Positions 28,533 to 37,333 of a DNA stretch of 64,000 bases are shown in pieces. Origin of the DNA: Myxococcales bacterium (GTDB lineage: Bacteria > Myxococcota_A > Bradymonadia > UBA7976 > UBA1532); the NCBI GenBank assembly GCA_020633435.1, contig JACKDP010000001.1, positions 1,612,001-1,676,000 of the forward strand, given 5' to 3'. Made by a program: the position numbers and the translations under genes. The notes below the pieces were generated by a model. It saw only the letters and a program-made list of their open reading frames with translations, was not told the DNA's origin and ran no database searches. The number at the start of each line of letters is the position of its first letter. Positions within the stretch are counted from its first letter, which is position 1.

Positions 28533-30527
28533 TCACATCTTTACGGGTTCGTCGAGGGGGACGCGCGGGCTCTCCTTGAGGGGCGGGGTGAAGTCCCAGT
28601 TCCCCTCGGGCCACTGCATCACGAGCGTCTTCTCGATGATCTTCGGCTCGCCGCCCTTCGTCGGGTCGGCGGTGGCGTCGGCCACCCACCAGATCTTGAA
28701 CCGCTTGATGCGGTCCTTCGGCGTGAGGGTGAGGCGCTGGGTGGGCCGCCGCAGCCACTCGCTGAAGAAGGTGCGGTACTGGGCGTTGCGGCCCGAGGGC
28801 AGCCGCGACGAGAAGACCCCCCAGAAGAAGCCGGGCTGGAAGCGCCGGGCGTCGGCGGCGGCGAGCAGGGGCGCCACCCCGGTCTGGGGGTCGAGGCGGC
28901 GGCCGTCCGTCAGCTCCACGTCCATCACGATGTGGCCGTCCGTCTTGGGGACGTCGGGCGCGAACATAGACCAGCCCTGGAAGAAGCGGCCGTACTGGAT
29001 GAACTGCTGGGCCCACTTCGGCTGGTGGTGCTTGATGCGGCGGCTGAGGAACTGGTTCTCGATGAGGGCCTGGCTGCCGGTGGCGGCGAGGCCGAACACG
29101 ATGACGGCGTTGCTGGCCACGAAGCCGATGCGCCGGGTGAGGCGGCGGGCGGACGACGGGGCGGGCGGCGCGATGGCCACCGCGTGCTCCAGGCCCAGGC
29201 CGCACTCGCCCAGGCCGATCCACGCGCTGACGCGGTGGCGCCGGCCGGCGAAGGCGCGGTAGGCGGCGTCGAGGGCGTGGCGGACGCCGGGCAGGCGCAT
29301 GGGCCAGACCACCGGCCGCAGCAGCGGCAGGGCCCGCAGGGTGCGCCAGACCGCGCCGCTCTCCGTCCAGGTGCGCTGGCCATCCGTGGCGATGAGGGTG
29401 TCCTCGCGGCGGGCGGCCAGGTCGTCGGCGGACCAGCCCGCGGGGGGCTCGACGGCCTCCTCGCGGCCCACCCAGGTGATGAGGCCCAGCACGTCCAGGC
29501 GGCGCAGGACCCGGGCCGTCAGGTGGCAGATGCCGCAGTCGGAGTCGTAGAAGACGCGCACCGGGGGCCCCGCCAGGCGGCGCAGCAGGCGCGCCCCCAG
29601 GGCGAAGTCGGGTGGGGTGAGCAGCAGCAGGTAGCTGACCATCATCGTCTGGGAGAAGAGGCCCAGATCCATGAGGGCGAAGATGCCAAAGTGCAGCCCC
29701 ACGAGGCCCACGATGGCGATGCGGCGGCACCAGGTGGTGAAGACGGGGCTGAGCAGCAGCAGGGTGCCGCCGCCCTCCACGACCAGGGTGCCCCAGGCCA
29801 GGGCCTTGAAGACCCAGAGCGGCGCCACCTCGCGCAGCCAGAGCGCGGTGTCGCGGATGACGCGATCCTGGTCGAGCACCCAGGCCAGGGCGGTGCCATC
29901 CCGCCAGGCGGCCCCGGACTTGTGGATGGTGTTGAAGAAGTAGATGACGGCGAGCTGCAGGACGACGGCCAGCACCCCCAGGTGCCAGATGGGCGTCGTC
30001 GTGCGCGCGACGGGGGCGTTGAGGGCCGCCGACGACTTCTCCACCTCGCCGCGCAGGCTCGCGCGCAGGGCGTCGACGCTGTAGCGGGCGCCCATGGGCA
30101 GGAAGAACGTCCACAGCCACCAGAGGTTGGCCACCACGTCCCCGCCGTTCTCGGTGACGATGGTGCGGTTGTGGATGCTGAGCATGGCCACGGCCGAGAG
30201 GACGTGGAACAGCCGCGTCCGGTAGCCGATGGTGAAGCAGACCAGGAAGAGCACCGTGAGGGCGAAGAAGACGCCCACCTCGCCGGGCGTCTTGAACGCC
30301 TGCAGCAGGCTCATGGTGTAGGTGGCGTGGGGCCGAAACAGGCTGAAGTGGTTGGGGATGACGCCGTTGTTCGTGAAGAACAGCTCGATCCAGGGGATCC
30401 GGCGCAGCACGTCCCAGATGCACATGATCCCGAAGGCGATGCGGAACAGGGCCACGGCGCGGGGATCGGCGCTGACGAGCCAGGCGAAGCCGCCGTACCA
30501 CCGGCTGCGGAAGGGGCGTTCAGCCAT
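28533..30527 (-). CDS. HTTM-domain membrane protein with DCC (DUF393) domain
   Basis: ATG at 30527, after a GGGAGG site, gives 664 residues. The N-terminal half is an HTTM (vitamin-K-carboxylase-like) membrane domain with several helices: RIAFGIMCIWDVLRRI, IPWIELFFTNNGVIPNH, LWWLWTFFLPMGARYSVD and SGAAWRDGTALAWVLDQ. A DCC-type redox domain is inserted after residue about 370 (VFYDSDCGICHLTARVLRRLD), with the DxxCxxC site of thiol-disulphide oxidoreductase-like DUF393 proteins. The C-terminal part (WSMFAPDVPKTDGHIVMDVE and onward) is a soluble region common to this family. Fusions of HTTM with DCC are known in bacteria, and their reaction is unresolved; gamma-carboxylation is suggested only by fold relation. 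It converges with the small Tat gene. Confidence 0.85.
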   Translation of the reverse strand: MAERPFRSRWYGGFAWLVSADPRAVALFRIAFGIMCIWDVLRRIPWIELFFTNNGVIPNHFSLFRPHATYTMSLLQAFKTPGEVGVFFALTVLFLVCFTIGYRTRLFHVLSAVAMLSIHNRTIVTENGGDVVANLWWLWTFFLPMGARYSVDALRASLRGEVEKSSAALNAPVARTTTPIWHLGVLAVVLQLAVIYFFNTIHKSGAAWRDGTALAWVLDQDRVIRDTALWLREVAPLWVFKALAWGTLVVEGGGTLLLLSPVFTTWCRRIAIVGLVGLHFGIFALMDLGLFSQTMMVSYLLLLTPPDFALGARLLRRLAGPPVRVFYDSDCGICHLTARVLRRLDVLGLITWVGREEAVEPPAGWSADDLAARREDTLIATDGQRTWTESGAVWRTLRALPLLRPVVWPMRLPGVRHALDAAYRAFAGRRHRVSAWIGLGECGLGLEHAVAIAPPAPSSARRLTRRIGFVASNAVIVFGLAATGSQALIENQFLSRRIKHHQPKWAQQFIQYGRFFQGWSMFAPDVPKTDGHIVMDVELTDGRRLDPQTGVAPLLAAADARRFQPGFFWGVFSSRLPSGRNAQYRTFFSEWLRRPTQRLTLTPKDRIKRFKIWWVADATADPTKGGEPKIIEKTLVMQWPEGNWDFTPPLKESPRVPLDEPVKM

Positions 30528-30697
30528 GAGGAGGCCTCCCGGGGGACAGGTCGCGGGGCGGAGGTGCCAGGCCCGGTGTGGGCCCTGCCCCCGGCCCCTG
30601 GGCGAGGCCGCGCCGCCAGCTTGACAGGCCAGCCGCGGGTGCTCCAGAGTCAACCGGGGCCCGCGGGCCCTCAGCGAACCTGGCATCGGAGGAGCGC

Positions 30698-30958
30698 GTG
30701 GTATTCGACGACGATGTGGACGACGACGATGACATCGAGGCCGATGACGGCCCCCACAAGTACGTGGTGACCTGGACCGATGAGGAGCGCCTCATCGAGA
30801 CGCGGGAGGAGGCCGTGGCCATGGCCCGCGAGCTGAGCCAGGAGCGCCGCGTCCAGGTGGATCGCGACGATGGCGTCGAGTCCATGCAGTTCTTCGGCGG
30901 CAGCCTCGAGACGTTCATCTTCGAGACGCGCGACCGCCGCAAGCGCCGCCGGGAGTAG
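30698..30958 (+). CDS. small acidic/basic hypothetical protein
   Basis: GTG at 30698 follows GGAGGA at 5-7 bases and is preferred over an upstream ATG-free extension; 86 residues. The N terminus is almost all Asp (DDDVDDDDDIEADDG), the middle forms a compact alpha/beta-like segment (KYVVTWTDEERLIETREEAV, then AMARELSQERRVQVDRDDG), and the C terminus is basic (RDRRKRRRE). No family is recognised. The clear ribosome site, normal codon use and isolated position between divergent and convergent genes support a real gene. Charge segregation suggests nucleic-acid or protein binding, without proof. Confidence 0.6.
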   Translation: MVFDDDVDDDDDIEADDGPHKYVVTWTDEERLIETREEAVAMARELSQERRVQVDRDDGVESMQFFGGSLETFIFETRDRRKRRRE

Positions 30959-30967
30959 GCCACCGCG

Positions 30968-32650
30968 TCACCCCCGGGCAGCGTCGAAGATCAGCCCGGG
31001 CAGGCGGCGCAAGCTCGGGTGGTGCTCCAGCGCCACGAGCCGCCGCGCGACCCGGGCGGCGTTCTTGTGCGTCACGAACCAGGGTGGCCGCGGGCGCACG
31101 CGGAACGGACCGCGGATGACCGTCTTCTCGGGGCGGTCGATGAGCAGGGCGTTGTGCACGAAGCCGACGCCGCTCTGGATGTCGGTGCGGGGGTGCCCGG
31201 GCGGCGCCCCCCACGGCGTGACTCCCATCCCATAGCCGAGGGCGGCCCAGTGGTTGATGACCACCGTGCCGTAGCGCAGGGCGTCGATGGCGTCGGTGAG
31301 GGCGTCGCCGAGCTCGGCCTCGGTGCGCGGGTGCACCAGCAGGCAGGCGTTGAGGCTGCCCCAGAGCTGCTCGTTGCAGAAGGTGACGGCGTTGGCCAGG
31401 AACTCGGCCGCGCTGTGCCCCGGCAGGGCCGTGACGGCGGTGATGCCGCAGAAGGACTCCTCGCGGAAGGCCACCGCGTCGGCGTCCGTGGCCGGTACCT
31501 CGGGGATGAGCGTCCACGGCAGGACGCCGGGGGTGCGCTGGCCGACGGGCTGGGCCTGGGGGTAGGCCGCCACGAAGTGATCGTAGCGCTGCTCGGCCCC
31601 CGGGTAGTACGCGCGCCGCTGGGGCAGCGCCGCCAGGACCGAGCGCAGGGTGTCGAGGAAGGCGCGGCGCTCCGGCCACTCCGCCGGCAGCACCAGCACC
31701 TTGGCGGCGTTGCAGTTGAAGCCGCCGTTGTTGGTCATCTGGGTGGCGACGTTCTCGGCGTGGAAGCGCAGATCGGCCGGCGTCCAGGGCCCGGGCAGCA
31801 CGACGATGGGGCTCACGTTGCCCAGCTCGCTGGTGACGCGGCGCGGGTTGATGGGGGTGTCGGCCGCCTTGTTGGCCGCCCCCTCGGCGCCGACGCCGAA
31901 GACGATGGCGTCGTGCGTCTTGTCGCTGCCGGTGATGTGGATCTCGTCGACGAGCGGGTGCTTGCAGAGGTAGTCGCCCACGTCGGCGCCGCCGTCGGCC
32001 ATGCGCACGAAGCCGTCCCGGATGAGCGGCGCGAAGGCCTGGGCCACGAAGGGCGCCAGGTACGCGTTGACCGGGTTGAGCTTGAGCAGGCAGACCTGCC
32101 CCTCCTGGAAGAGCTTGTGGACCACGTCCAGGGGCCCGATGCTCGCGACGTTCCCCGCGCCCAGGACGAGGGCCACGGCGCCGACGGGATCGGCCTCGCG
32201 GTAGAAGCCGGCCATGTGCGCCCGCAGGTTGGCCGGGGTGACCCCCCGCTCCATCCACGTCTCGGCCGTGAAGCCCGTAAAGGTGAGGCGATCCAGCAGG
32301 TTGCGCGGGAAGATGCGCAGGACGGTGCGGCCGTCGGGGCGCACGCTCACGTCGTCGTCGGCGATGTCGGGGCTGCCCGTCTTCGCCACGGCGCGCAGCG
32401 ACTCCAGCAGCAGGCGCGCGGTGCGGATCTGCACCACGGGGCCGCCCAGCCAGTCCTCGGCCTCGCCCGCCGTCCCGGCCACCGTGCCCTTGGCCGCCAT
32501 GGCCGCGCGGACCTGGGCCTCGGCGGCGGCGGCGGTGCCGTCGACGAAGGCCTGCAGGTAGACCAGCTTCTCCGGGAGGGGGAGGCGGGCCCAGCGGGTG
32601 CGGTTGGCGTGCAGCACGCCCAGATCGGCGTCGAGCGCGGCCTTGTCCAT
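30968..32650 (-). CDS. aldehyde dehydrogenase family protein
   Basis: ATG at 32650 follows AGGAG; 560 residues, longer than the usual 480-500. The NAD-binding core is clear: LVLGAGNVASIGPLD, IHITGSDKTHDAIVFG, the general-base element SELGNVSPIVVLPG, and the nucleophile region NNGGFNCNAAKVLVL with Cys. FREESFCGITAV and INHWAALGYGMGVTPWG are family elements near the C terminus. The GTG-like 'G.G..' of classic ALDHs is changed (GAGNVAS), and the N-terminal 90 residues differ from common subfamilies, so it may be a distinct long-chain or acyl-CoA-reductase-like member (LuxC relation considered, not shown). Substrate unknown. It ends 9 bases from the convergent small acidic gene. Confidence 0.85.
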   Translation of the reverse strand: MDKAALDADLGVLHANRTRWARLPLPEKLVYLQAFVDGTAAAAEAQVRAAMAAKGTVAGTAGEAEDWLGGPVVQIRTARLLLESLRAVAKTGSPDIADDDVSVRPDGRTVLRIFPRNLLDRLTFTGFTAETWMERGVTPANLRAHMAGFYREADPVGAVALVLGAGNVASIGPLDVVHKLFQEGQVCLLKLNPVNAYLAPFVAQAFAPLIRDGFVRMADGGADVGDYLCKHPLVDEIHITGSDKTHDAIVFGVGAEGAANKAADTPINPRRVTSELGNVSPIVVLPGPWTPADLRFHAENVATQMTNNGGFNCNAAKVLVLPAEWPERRAFLDTLRSVLAALPQRRAYYPGAEQRYDHFVAAYPQAQPVGQRTPGVLPWTLIPEVPATDADAVAFREESFCGITAVTALPGHSAAEFLANAVTFCNEQLWGSLNACLLVHPRTEAELGDALTDAIDALRYGTVVINHWAALGYGMGVTPWGAPPGHPRTDIQSGVGFVHNALLIDRPEKTVIRGPFRVRPRPPWFVTHKNAARVARRLVALEHHPSLRRLPGLIFDAARG

Positions 32651-32712
32651 GGTGGTCTCCTGGCGACGGCGCGGCATGTTAGCCCGACTCGCCCGCGAGT
32701 GCACCTCTGGCG

Positions 32713-33120
32713 CTACTTGCTGGACAGGCCGGGGGGATCGTAGAGGCGGACGGGCAGGCTGCTGGCCACGCGGTGGATGGCCGAGTTCATCGTCCAGAGC
32801 TGCCAGCCCTCGCGCACGCAGAGCGTGACGAGGTAGGTGTCGAGGGCCGAGAGCATGATGCCCTGGCTGCGCAGCCGGGCGCCCAGATCGCCCGAGGCGA
32901 GCCAGGCGAGGCCCGTCTCGTTGACGGGCGCGGCGTCGAGGGCCCAGCCGCGGACCTGGCCGGCGGAGCGGTCGTCGGTGCAGTCGGCCAGGACCTCGGC
33001 GAAGACGGCCGCCGGGGCCGACACCTCGCGCCGCTGCCGCAGCGAAGCGAGCAGGGCGTCGAGGCCCCGGACCTGCCCGTCGAGGGCAGCGGACCAGACA
33101 GTGGCGTCGGCGATGATCAC
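32713..33120 (-). CDS. orphan PIN-domain-like protein
   Basis: GTG at 33120 gives 135 residues: IIADATVWSAALDG holds the first acidic site, FAEVL the conserved Glu, SALDTYLVTL the third acidic residue. The fourth position reads LWTMNSAIH, with Asn where PIN ribonucleases usually have Asp (T-x-D). The fold and spacing fit VapC-like endoribonucleases, but activity may be reduced. No antitoxin gene is present: the 73 bases upstream to the divergent glucokinase start and the 62 bases downstream cannot hold one. It is therefore an orphan toxin-like gene or a domesticated PIN protein. An ATG-led longer frame that runs across the glucokinase gene was rejected. Confidence 0.65.
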   Translation of the reverse strand: MIIADATVWSAALDGQVRGLDALLASLRQRREVSAPAAVFAEVLADCTDDRSAGQVRGWALDAAPVNETGLAWLASGDLGARLRSQGIMLSALDTYLVTLCVREGWQLWTMNSAIHRVASSLPVRLYDPPGLSSK

Positions 33121-33193
33121 CGAGGCAGGATACCACCGGTCTCGCGCAGGCGAGGCCACGATCTGGGGCGCGAGCGCGCGTTTTGGGGGACAC

Positions 33194-34153
33194 ATGGCGG
33201 TGCTGGTGGCAGATGTGGGCGGTACACACACAAGGCTCGCGCGGGTCGAGGGTGGCGTGATGGGCACCCCGTGGGTGGCGCCGAGCGCGCGGGTGGTGGA
33301 CATGGCGACCACGCTGCGAGCGTTCGTCGCCGACGCCGGGCCCGTGGCGGCCGCGTGCCTCGCCGTGGCGGGCCCCGTCTTCGGCCAGCAGGTGCGCCTG
33401 ACCAACCTGGGCTGGTCGCTGGACGGCGCCGACCTGGCAGCGGCGCTCGGCGTCCCCGTGCGGCTGATCAACGACTTCCACGCCCAGGCCCTGGCCATGA
33501 CGGCGCTGAGACGCGACGACCGCGTGCTGCTGACCCCCACGGCGCAGCCCCGGGGTGCCCCGGGCGCGTGCATGGCCGTCATCGGGCCGGGGACGGGCCT
33601 GGGAGAGGCCATCCTGGCGCCCGACGACCGGGGCCGCTGGGTGGTGGTGGCCGGCGAGGGCGGGCACACCCGCTTCGCCCCCCGCGACGCGGTCGCCCGC
33701 CGGGTCTACGACGCCCTGGCCGCCCACCACGGCGACCACGTGAGCGTGGAGCGCGTCGTGAGCGGCCCGGGGCTGGTGGCCATCTACCACGCCCTGCGCG
33801 GCGACGCCCCGCCCCTGCCCGCGCTGGTCGAGGACGACGCGGCGGCGGTCATCAGCCGGGAGGCCCTGGCCGGCGGGGACGCCACCTGCGTGGCGGCGCT
33901 CGCGCTCTTCGTCGACGCGCTGGCCGACGAGGCGGCCAACCTGGCGCTCCAGTGCAACGCGGGCGCGGTGTTCCTCACGGGGGGCATCCCGCCGCGCATC
34001 CTGCCCGCCCTCCAGGCCCGCTTCCGGCCGGCGTTCGAGGAAAAGGGCAGGTATTCTCGCTGGTTGCGGACGGTGCCCGTCTGGGTGGTCCGCCACCCCG
34101 ATCCCGGCCTGCTCGGCGCGCGGCTGGCGGCCGAGGCCCTCGTCGCGGCCTGA
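33194..34153 (+). CDS. glk: glucokinase, ROK-independent Glk type
   Basis: ATG at 33194 after a GGGGGA site gives 319 residues, the length of bacterial Glk. VADVGGTHTRLARVEGG is the phosphate-1 loop; LAVAGPVFGQQVRLTNLGW and VRLINDFHAQALAM carry the conserved Asn-Asp of the sugar site; VIGPGTGLGEA and GEGGHTRFAP follow; GAVFLTGGIPPRI is the adenosine motif. These are the marks of the Glk (PF02685) family that phosphorylates glucose with ATP. It is transcribed divergently from the PIN gene and precedes an unrelated membrane protein by 38 bases. No nearby glycolytic genes. Confidence 0.9.
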   Translation: MAVLVADVGGTHTRLARVEGGVMGTPWVAPSARVVDMATTLRAFVADAGPVAAACLAVAGPVFGQQVRLTNLGWSLDGADLAAALGVPVRLINDFHAQALAMTALRRDDRVLLTPTAQPRGAPGACMAVIGPGTGLGEAILAPDDRGRWVVVAGEGGHTRFAPRDAVARRVYDALAAHHGDHVSVERVVSGPGLVAIYHALRGDAPPLPALVEDDAAAVISREALAGGDATCVAALALFVDALADEAANLALQCNAGAVFLTGGIPPRILPALQARFRPAFEEKGRYSRWLRTVPVWVVRHPDPGLLGARLAAEALVAA

Positions 34154-34191
34154 GCTTGCGGTGGAAAGCGGCATCGCGCCATGGTGAGCCC

Positions 34192-34788
34192 ATGAAGACC
34201 GCCCTGCTCGCCAGCCTCGTCGCCCTGCCCGCGGCGGCCGCGCCGTCGACGCCCTTCGACGGCCGGGACTGGACGTGGTCGCTGCTGGCCGGCACCGGGG
34301 GTGGCGCGGCGCTCGGCTTCGCGGGCGGCGTGCTGGCCGCGGTCGCCGTGAACGACGGCCCCGAGGACTTCGCGGATCTCGTGGCCGGCGTGTTCATCGG
34401 CATGCCGCTCGGCGCCGACGCCGGCGCGACCGGGGCGGTGTTCGCCTACGGGCAGCTCTCCGGGCATGACGGCAGCTTCATGGCGACGCTGGCGGGGGGC
34501 ACGGTCGGCGCCCTGGTCGGCCTCGGCCTCTTCCTCGGCTCGGTGTCCCTCTCGAGCGATCTGCTGCCCCTCGGCCTCTTCTTCATGGCCGGCGCGCCGG
34601 CCGCGGGGGCGACGGGGGGCTACGTGCTCAGCCTGGAGGCGGGGCCCGACGAGGCGGAGGTCGCCGGGGCCTTGCTGGACTGGGCCCCCGCCCACGGCCT
34701 GCGCCTGGGGGTGCCGCTGGTGCAGACCGCCGCGGACGCCGAGGGGCACTTCGCGGTGGGCCTGCCCCTGCTCGGCGGGCGGTTCTGA
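34192..34788 (+). CDS. exported membrane protein of unknown function
   Basis: ATG at 34192 gives 198 residues with a cleavable signal (MKTALLASLVALPAAAA) and about four glycine/alanine-rich hydrophobic segments (WSLLAGTGGGAALGFAGG, LVAGVFIGMPLGADAG, LAGGTVGALVGLGLFLG, LGLFFMAGAPAAGATGG). The Gly-zipper-like pattern resembles small outer-membrane or periplasmic membrane proteins found beside TPR/PEGA genes in Myxococcota. No catalytic residue is apparent. The gene lies 38 bases after glk and 43 bases before the TPR-like lipid/envelope protein; co-expression is likely. Confidence 0.6.
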   Translation: MKTALLASLVALPAAAAPSTPFDGRDWTWSLLAGTGGGAALGFAGGVLAAVAVNDGPEDFADLVAGVFIGMPLGADAGATGAVFAYGQLSGHDGSFMATLAGGTVGALVGLGLFLGSVSLSSDLLPLGLFFMAGAPAAGATGGYVLSLEAGPDEAEVAGALLDWAPAHGLRLGVPLVQTAADAEGHFAVGLPLLGGRF

Positions 34789-34831
34789 CGCCCGGCTTGC
34801 TCTTCGCGGCCGGTCGATCCACGCTGGCGAC

Positions 34832-35788
34832 ATGATGACGCGCGCCCTGCCTGCCCTGCTCGCCCTGGCCCTCGCCCTGCCCGCCCTGGCGGCCTCGCCC
34901 GGCATGCGCTTCGCCCAGAAGGGGGAGCGCCTGTTCTTGAAGAAGGACTACGCAGAGGCGGTGGCGCAGTACCGCCAGGCTGAGGAGGCCGGGCTCTTGC
35001 CGCCCGAGGTGCGCATCGTCCGCTGGCAGATCGCGCGCTCGCTGGAGGAGGCCGGCAACGCCGCGGAGGCCCTCACCGCCTTCGAGGCCTACCTGGCCGT
35101 CGAGGTGGATCCCGAGCGCCAGAAGGAGGCACGCGCCCGCATCGCCAACCTGGAGCTCGTGACCTACGGGGCCATCCTGGTGGACTGCGCGGCGGGCAAC
35201 CAGGTGACGCTGAACGAGCGCGCGCCCGTCCCCTGCCCCGTCCAGCAGCGGCGCCTGCCGCCCGGTCAGTACGCCGTCACCCTGCGCAACGCGAGCCCTG
35301 ACCTGGCCTGGCCCACCCAGACCATCGAGCTGGCCGCCGGGGCGCCGACGCGGGTGACGTTCGCCGAGGCCAGCCGGGCCATCGTCGAGTCGCGCGTGGC
35401 CGACACGGCCCTCGAGATCAGCGTCGATGGCGTGGCCGTGGGGCCGGCGCCGCGGACCATCGTGCTGCCGCCGGGCCAGCACGCCTTCACCGGGGTGGCC
35501 GGCAAGCGCACCTGGACGGAGACGAAGACGCTGGAGCCGGGCACGGTGACCACGCTGGTCATCGGGGATCCGGGCCTGGATGTGTCGCAGGGGGCCGACT
35601 ACACGCCGGCGGTGACGCTGACGCTCGCGAGCGTGGCGGCGCTGGCCGCCGGGGCCTGGTACGCCAACCAGTACTTCGCCGACACCGAGGCCGACGAGGC
35701 CCAGCAGCGGCAGCTCCTGGCCGGGGCGTTCCTGGGCGGGGGCGCCGTCCTGGGGGGCCTGGCCATCTGGAAGTACGTCAGCCCCTGA
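34832..35788 (+). CDS. secreted TPR/PEGA-like envelope protein
   Basis: ATG at 34832 (a second ATG at 34835) gives 318 residues with a signal peptide (LPALLALALALPALAA). A TPR pair follows (RFAQKGERLFLKKDYAEAV, then EEAGNAAEALTAFEAYLAV), then PEGA-like beta modules around VDCAAGNQVTLNERAPV and ISVDGVAVGPAPRTIVLPPG, and two C-terminal membrane helices (VTLTLASVAALAAGAWY, LLAGAFLGGGAVLGGLAIW). The organisation repeats that of the kinase-linked TPR/PEGA protein at 16419-17339 but no kinase adjoins. Likely envelope-located; function unknown. Confidence 0.7.
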   Translation: MMTRALPALLALALALPALAASPGMRFAQKGERLFLKKDYAEAVAQYRQAEEAGLLPPEVRIVRWQIARSLEEAGNAAEALTAFEAYLAVEVDPERQKEARARIANLELVTYGAILVDCAAGNQVTLNERAPVPCPVQQRRLPPGQYAVTLRNASPDLAWPTQTIELAAGAPTRVTFAEASRAIVESRVADTALEISVDGVAVGPAPRTIVLPPGQHAFTGVAGKRTWTETKTLEPGTVTTLVIGDPGLDVSQGADYTPAVTLTLASVAALAAGAWYANQYFADTEADEAQQRQLLAGAFLGGGAVLGGLAIWKYVSP

Positions 35789-35794
35789 AGAGCC

Positions 35795-36103
35795 TCACTC
35801 GCCGCAGGCCGCCCGCCGGCTGGCGACCTCTTCCTCCAGCTTGTAGCACTGGAACGTCCCGCTCATGCAGACGCAGCGGGCCTGCTTGAGGTCGGACGGC
35901 TCGCCGCAGATGATCTGCTGCTGGCCATACTGGCAGCTGCCGGAGAACTCGCACTTCAGGCCACCGTTCAGCGTGAGGAACGAGTCGATGGGCTGCTCGG
36001 CGGTGAGGTCGTCGACGTCCTCGCAGCCCGCGAGCACCGTCTGGTTCTCGGTGTTGCAGCCGCCGACGAGCGTCGCGGCGAAGAGCACGGCCAGCACGCG
36101 CAT
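35795..36103 (-). CDS. small Cys-rich lipoprotein
   Basis: ATG at 36103 is preceded by a near-perfect AGGAGGTGA site, which selects it over the upstream extension; 102 residues. The lipobox is VGGC at residue 16. The mature part carries about eight cysteines (CEDVDD, KCEFSGSCQYGQQQIICG, RCVCMSGTFQCYK), suggesting disulphide-bonded structure. No family is recognised. It converges on the TPR/PEGA gene with 6 bases between stops and is followed (72 bases upstream on the plus side) by the AlaX gene. Confidence 0.7.
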   Translation of the reverse strand: MRVLAVLFAATLVGGCNTENQTVLAGCEDVDDLTAEQPIDSFLTLNGGLKCEFSGSCQYGQQQIICGEPSDLKQARCVCMSGTFQCYKLEEEVASRRAACGE

Positions 36104-36175
36104 GGGATCACCTCCTGGCTTGAGGTAACCCATCTTCCTACATGAAGGGAAGGGACATACCTGCCCCCGCGGCGC

Positions 36176-37333
36176 TCAGGCGGTGAGGAGGGCCTCGGCG
36201 GCGGCCGCCTGGTCGAGCCGGGTGGCCTTGCCCTGGAAGACGCCGGGGCGGCCGCCCCCCTGGCCCCCGAGGGCCGTGGCGATGGCGGGGGCGACGCGCG
36301 CCACGGCGTCGGCGGGGCCCGCGATCAGGAAGGCGCCGGCTGGGCCCTCAGCGCGGGCCGTCAGCAGGAGCAGGACGTCGGGGCGGCGCGCCTGGGCCGC
36401 CCGGGCGATGGCGTTCAAGAAGGCCAGGTCGCCGCCGGGGCGGTGCAGGGCGCCGACGGGGCCGGCGGCGGCGAGCTGCTCCCCCAGGAAGACCGCCAGC
36501 TCGGTGGCCTGGGCCTTCAGGTCCCGGCCCTGGTCCTTGCTCTGCTGGAGCAGGCGGGCCACGGCGGCGGGGTGCTCGGCGGGCGCGCAGCGCAGGAGGC
36601 CGACGAGCTCGGCCTCGCGGGCGGTGGCGGCGTCGAGGGCGGCGAGCGCCCGGCCGCCCGCGAGCCAGTGCAGGCGCGTCACGCCCTGCCGATTCTCCTG
36701 GGCGATGAAGGAAATGAGCTGGAGTTCCGCGAGGTTGGCGACGTGGGTGCCGCCGCAGGTGTTGCGGTCGACGCCCTCGATCTCGACGACGCGCAGGGTG
36801 CCGTCGTGCTCGCCGGGCAGGCGACGAAAGCGCACCTCGGCCAGCTCGGCCTCGGTGATGAGGCGGGCGCGGACGGGCAGCGCGGCGCGGATGGCGGCGT
36901 TGACGCGGGCCGACAGGTCGGCCAGGACGTCGGGGGGCACGACCGGGGTGGCCAGGACCACGTCGCTGCGCTCGGGGTTGAGGTGGAAGGCGGTGGTCGC
37001 CAGGCCCAGGTCGCGCAGGGCGATGGCCGTGATGAGGTGCTGGGCCGTGTGCTGCTGCATGTGGTCGAAGCGGCGCGCCCAGTCCACCTCGACGGCGACG
37101 GGGCCGACGGGCACGGGCGCGTCGACGACGTAGGTGGGGGCGTCGGCCTCGATCACGTCGAGGACGCGGGCGCCGCCGATGGTGCCGCCATCAGCCGGCT
37201 GACCGCCGCCGCCCGGGTAGAGCACGGTGTCGGCGAGGGTGATCCGGAAGCCGGACGGGCCGGGCTCGCAGGCGAGGACCTCGGTGTCGAGGCGCCGCTG
37301 GTAGCTGTCAGCGTGGCAGGGCAGGAGCTTCAT
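36176..37333 (-). CDS. alanyl-tRNA editing protein, AlaX-L type with DHHA1 domain
   Basis: The 385-residue protein has the AlaRS editing fold: DTVLYPGGGGQPADGG, the zinc motif H95-T-A-Q-H99, and C-G-G-T-H at about residue 190. A C-terminal DHHA1-like domain ends with GGQGGGRPGVFQGKATRL. This set, without an aminoacylation domain, defines AlaX-L proteins, which hydrolyse Ser- or Gly-tRNA-Ala in trans. The start codon and a GGAGG site lie inside an 11-base perfect stem (37331-37359), so translation may be controlled. It sits 62 bases beyond the giant Cys-rich lipoprotein on the same strand. Confidence 0.9.
   Translation of the reverse strand: MKLLPCHADSYQRRLDTEVLACEPGPSGFRITLADTVLYPGGGGQPADGGTIGGARVLDVIEADAPTYVVDAPVPVGPVAVEVDWARRFDHMQQHTAQHLITAIALRDLGLATTAFHLNPERSDVVLATPVVPPDVLADLSARVNAAIRAALPVRARLITEAELAEVRFRRLPGEHDGTLRVVEIEGVDRNTCGGTHVANLAELQLISFIAQENRQGVTRLHWLAGGRALAALDAATAREAELVGLLRCAPAEHPAAVARLLQQSKDQGRDLKAQATELAVFLGEQLAAAGPVGALHRPGGDLAFLNAIARAAQARRPDVLLLLTARAEGPAGAFLIAGPADAVARVAPAIATALGGQGGGRPGVFQGKATRLDQAAAAEALLTA

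Noticed and set aside
32713..33120. A toxin-antitoxin module around the PIN gene
   Set aside because: No space for an antitoxin on either side, and a key acidic residue is replaced.
32651..34174. Long minus-strand extension of the aldehyde dehydrogenase frame across the PIN and glucokinase genes
   Set aside because: The ALDH has a clear AGGAG-ATG start at 32650; the upstream frame is Arg/Gly/Pro-rich and opposite to glucokinase.
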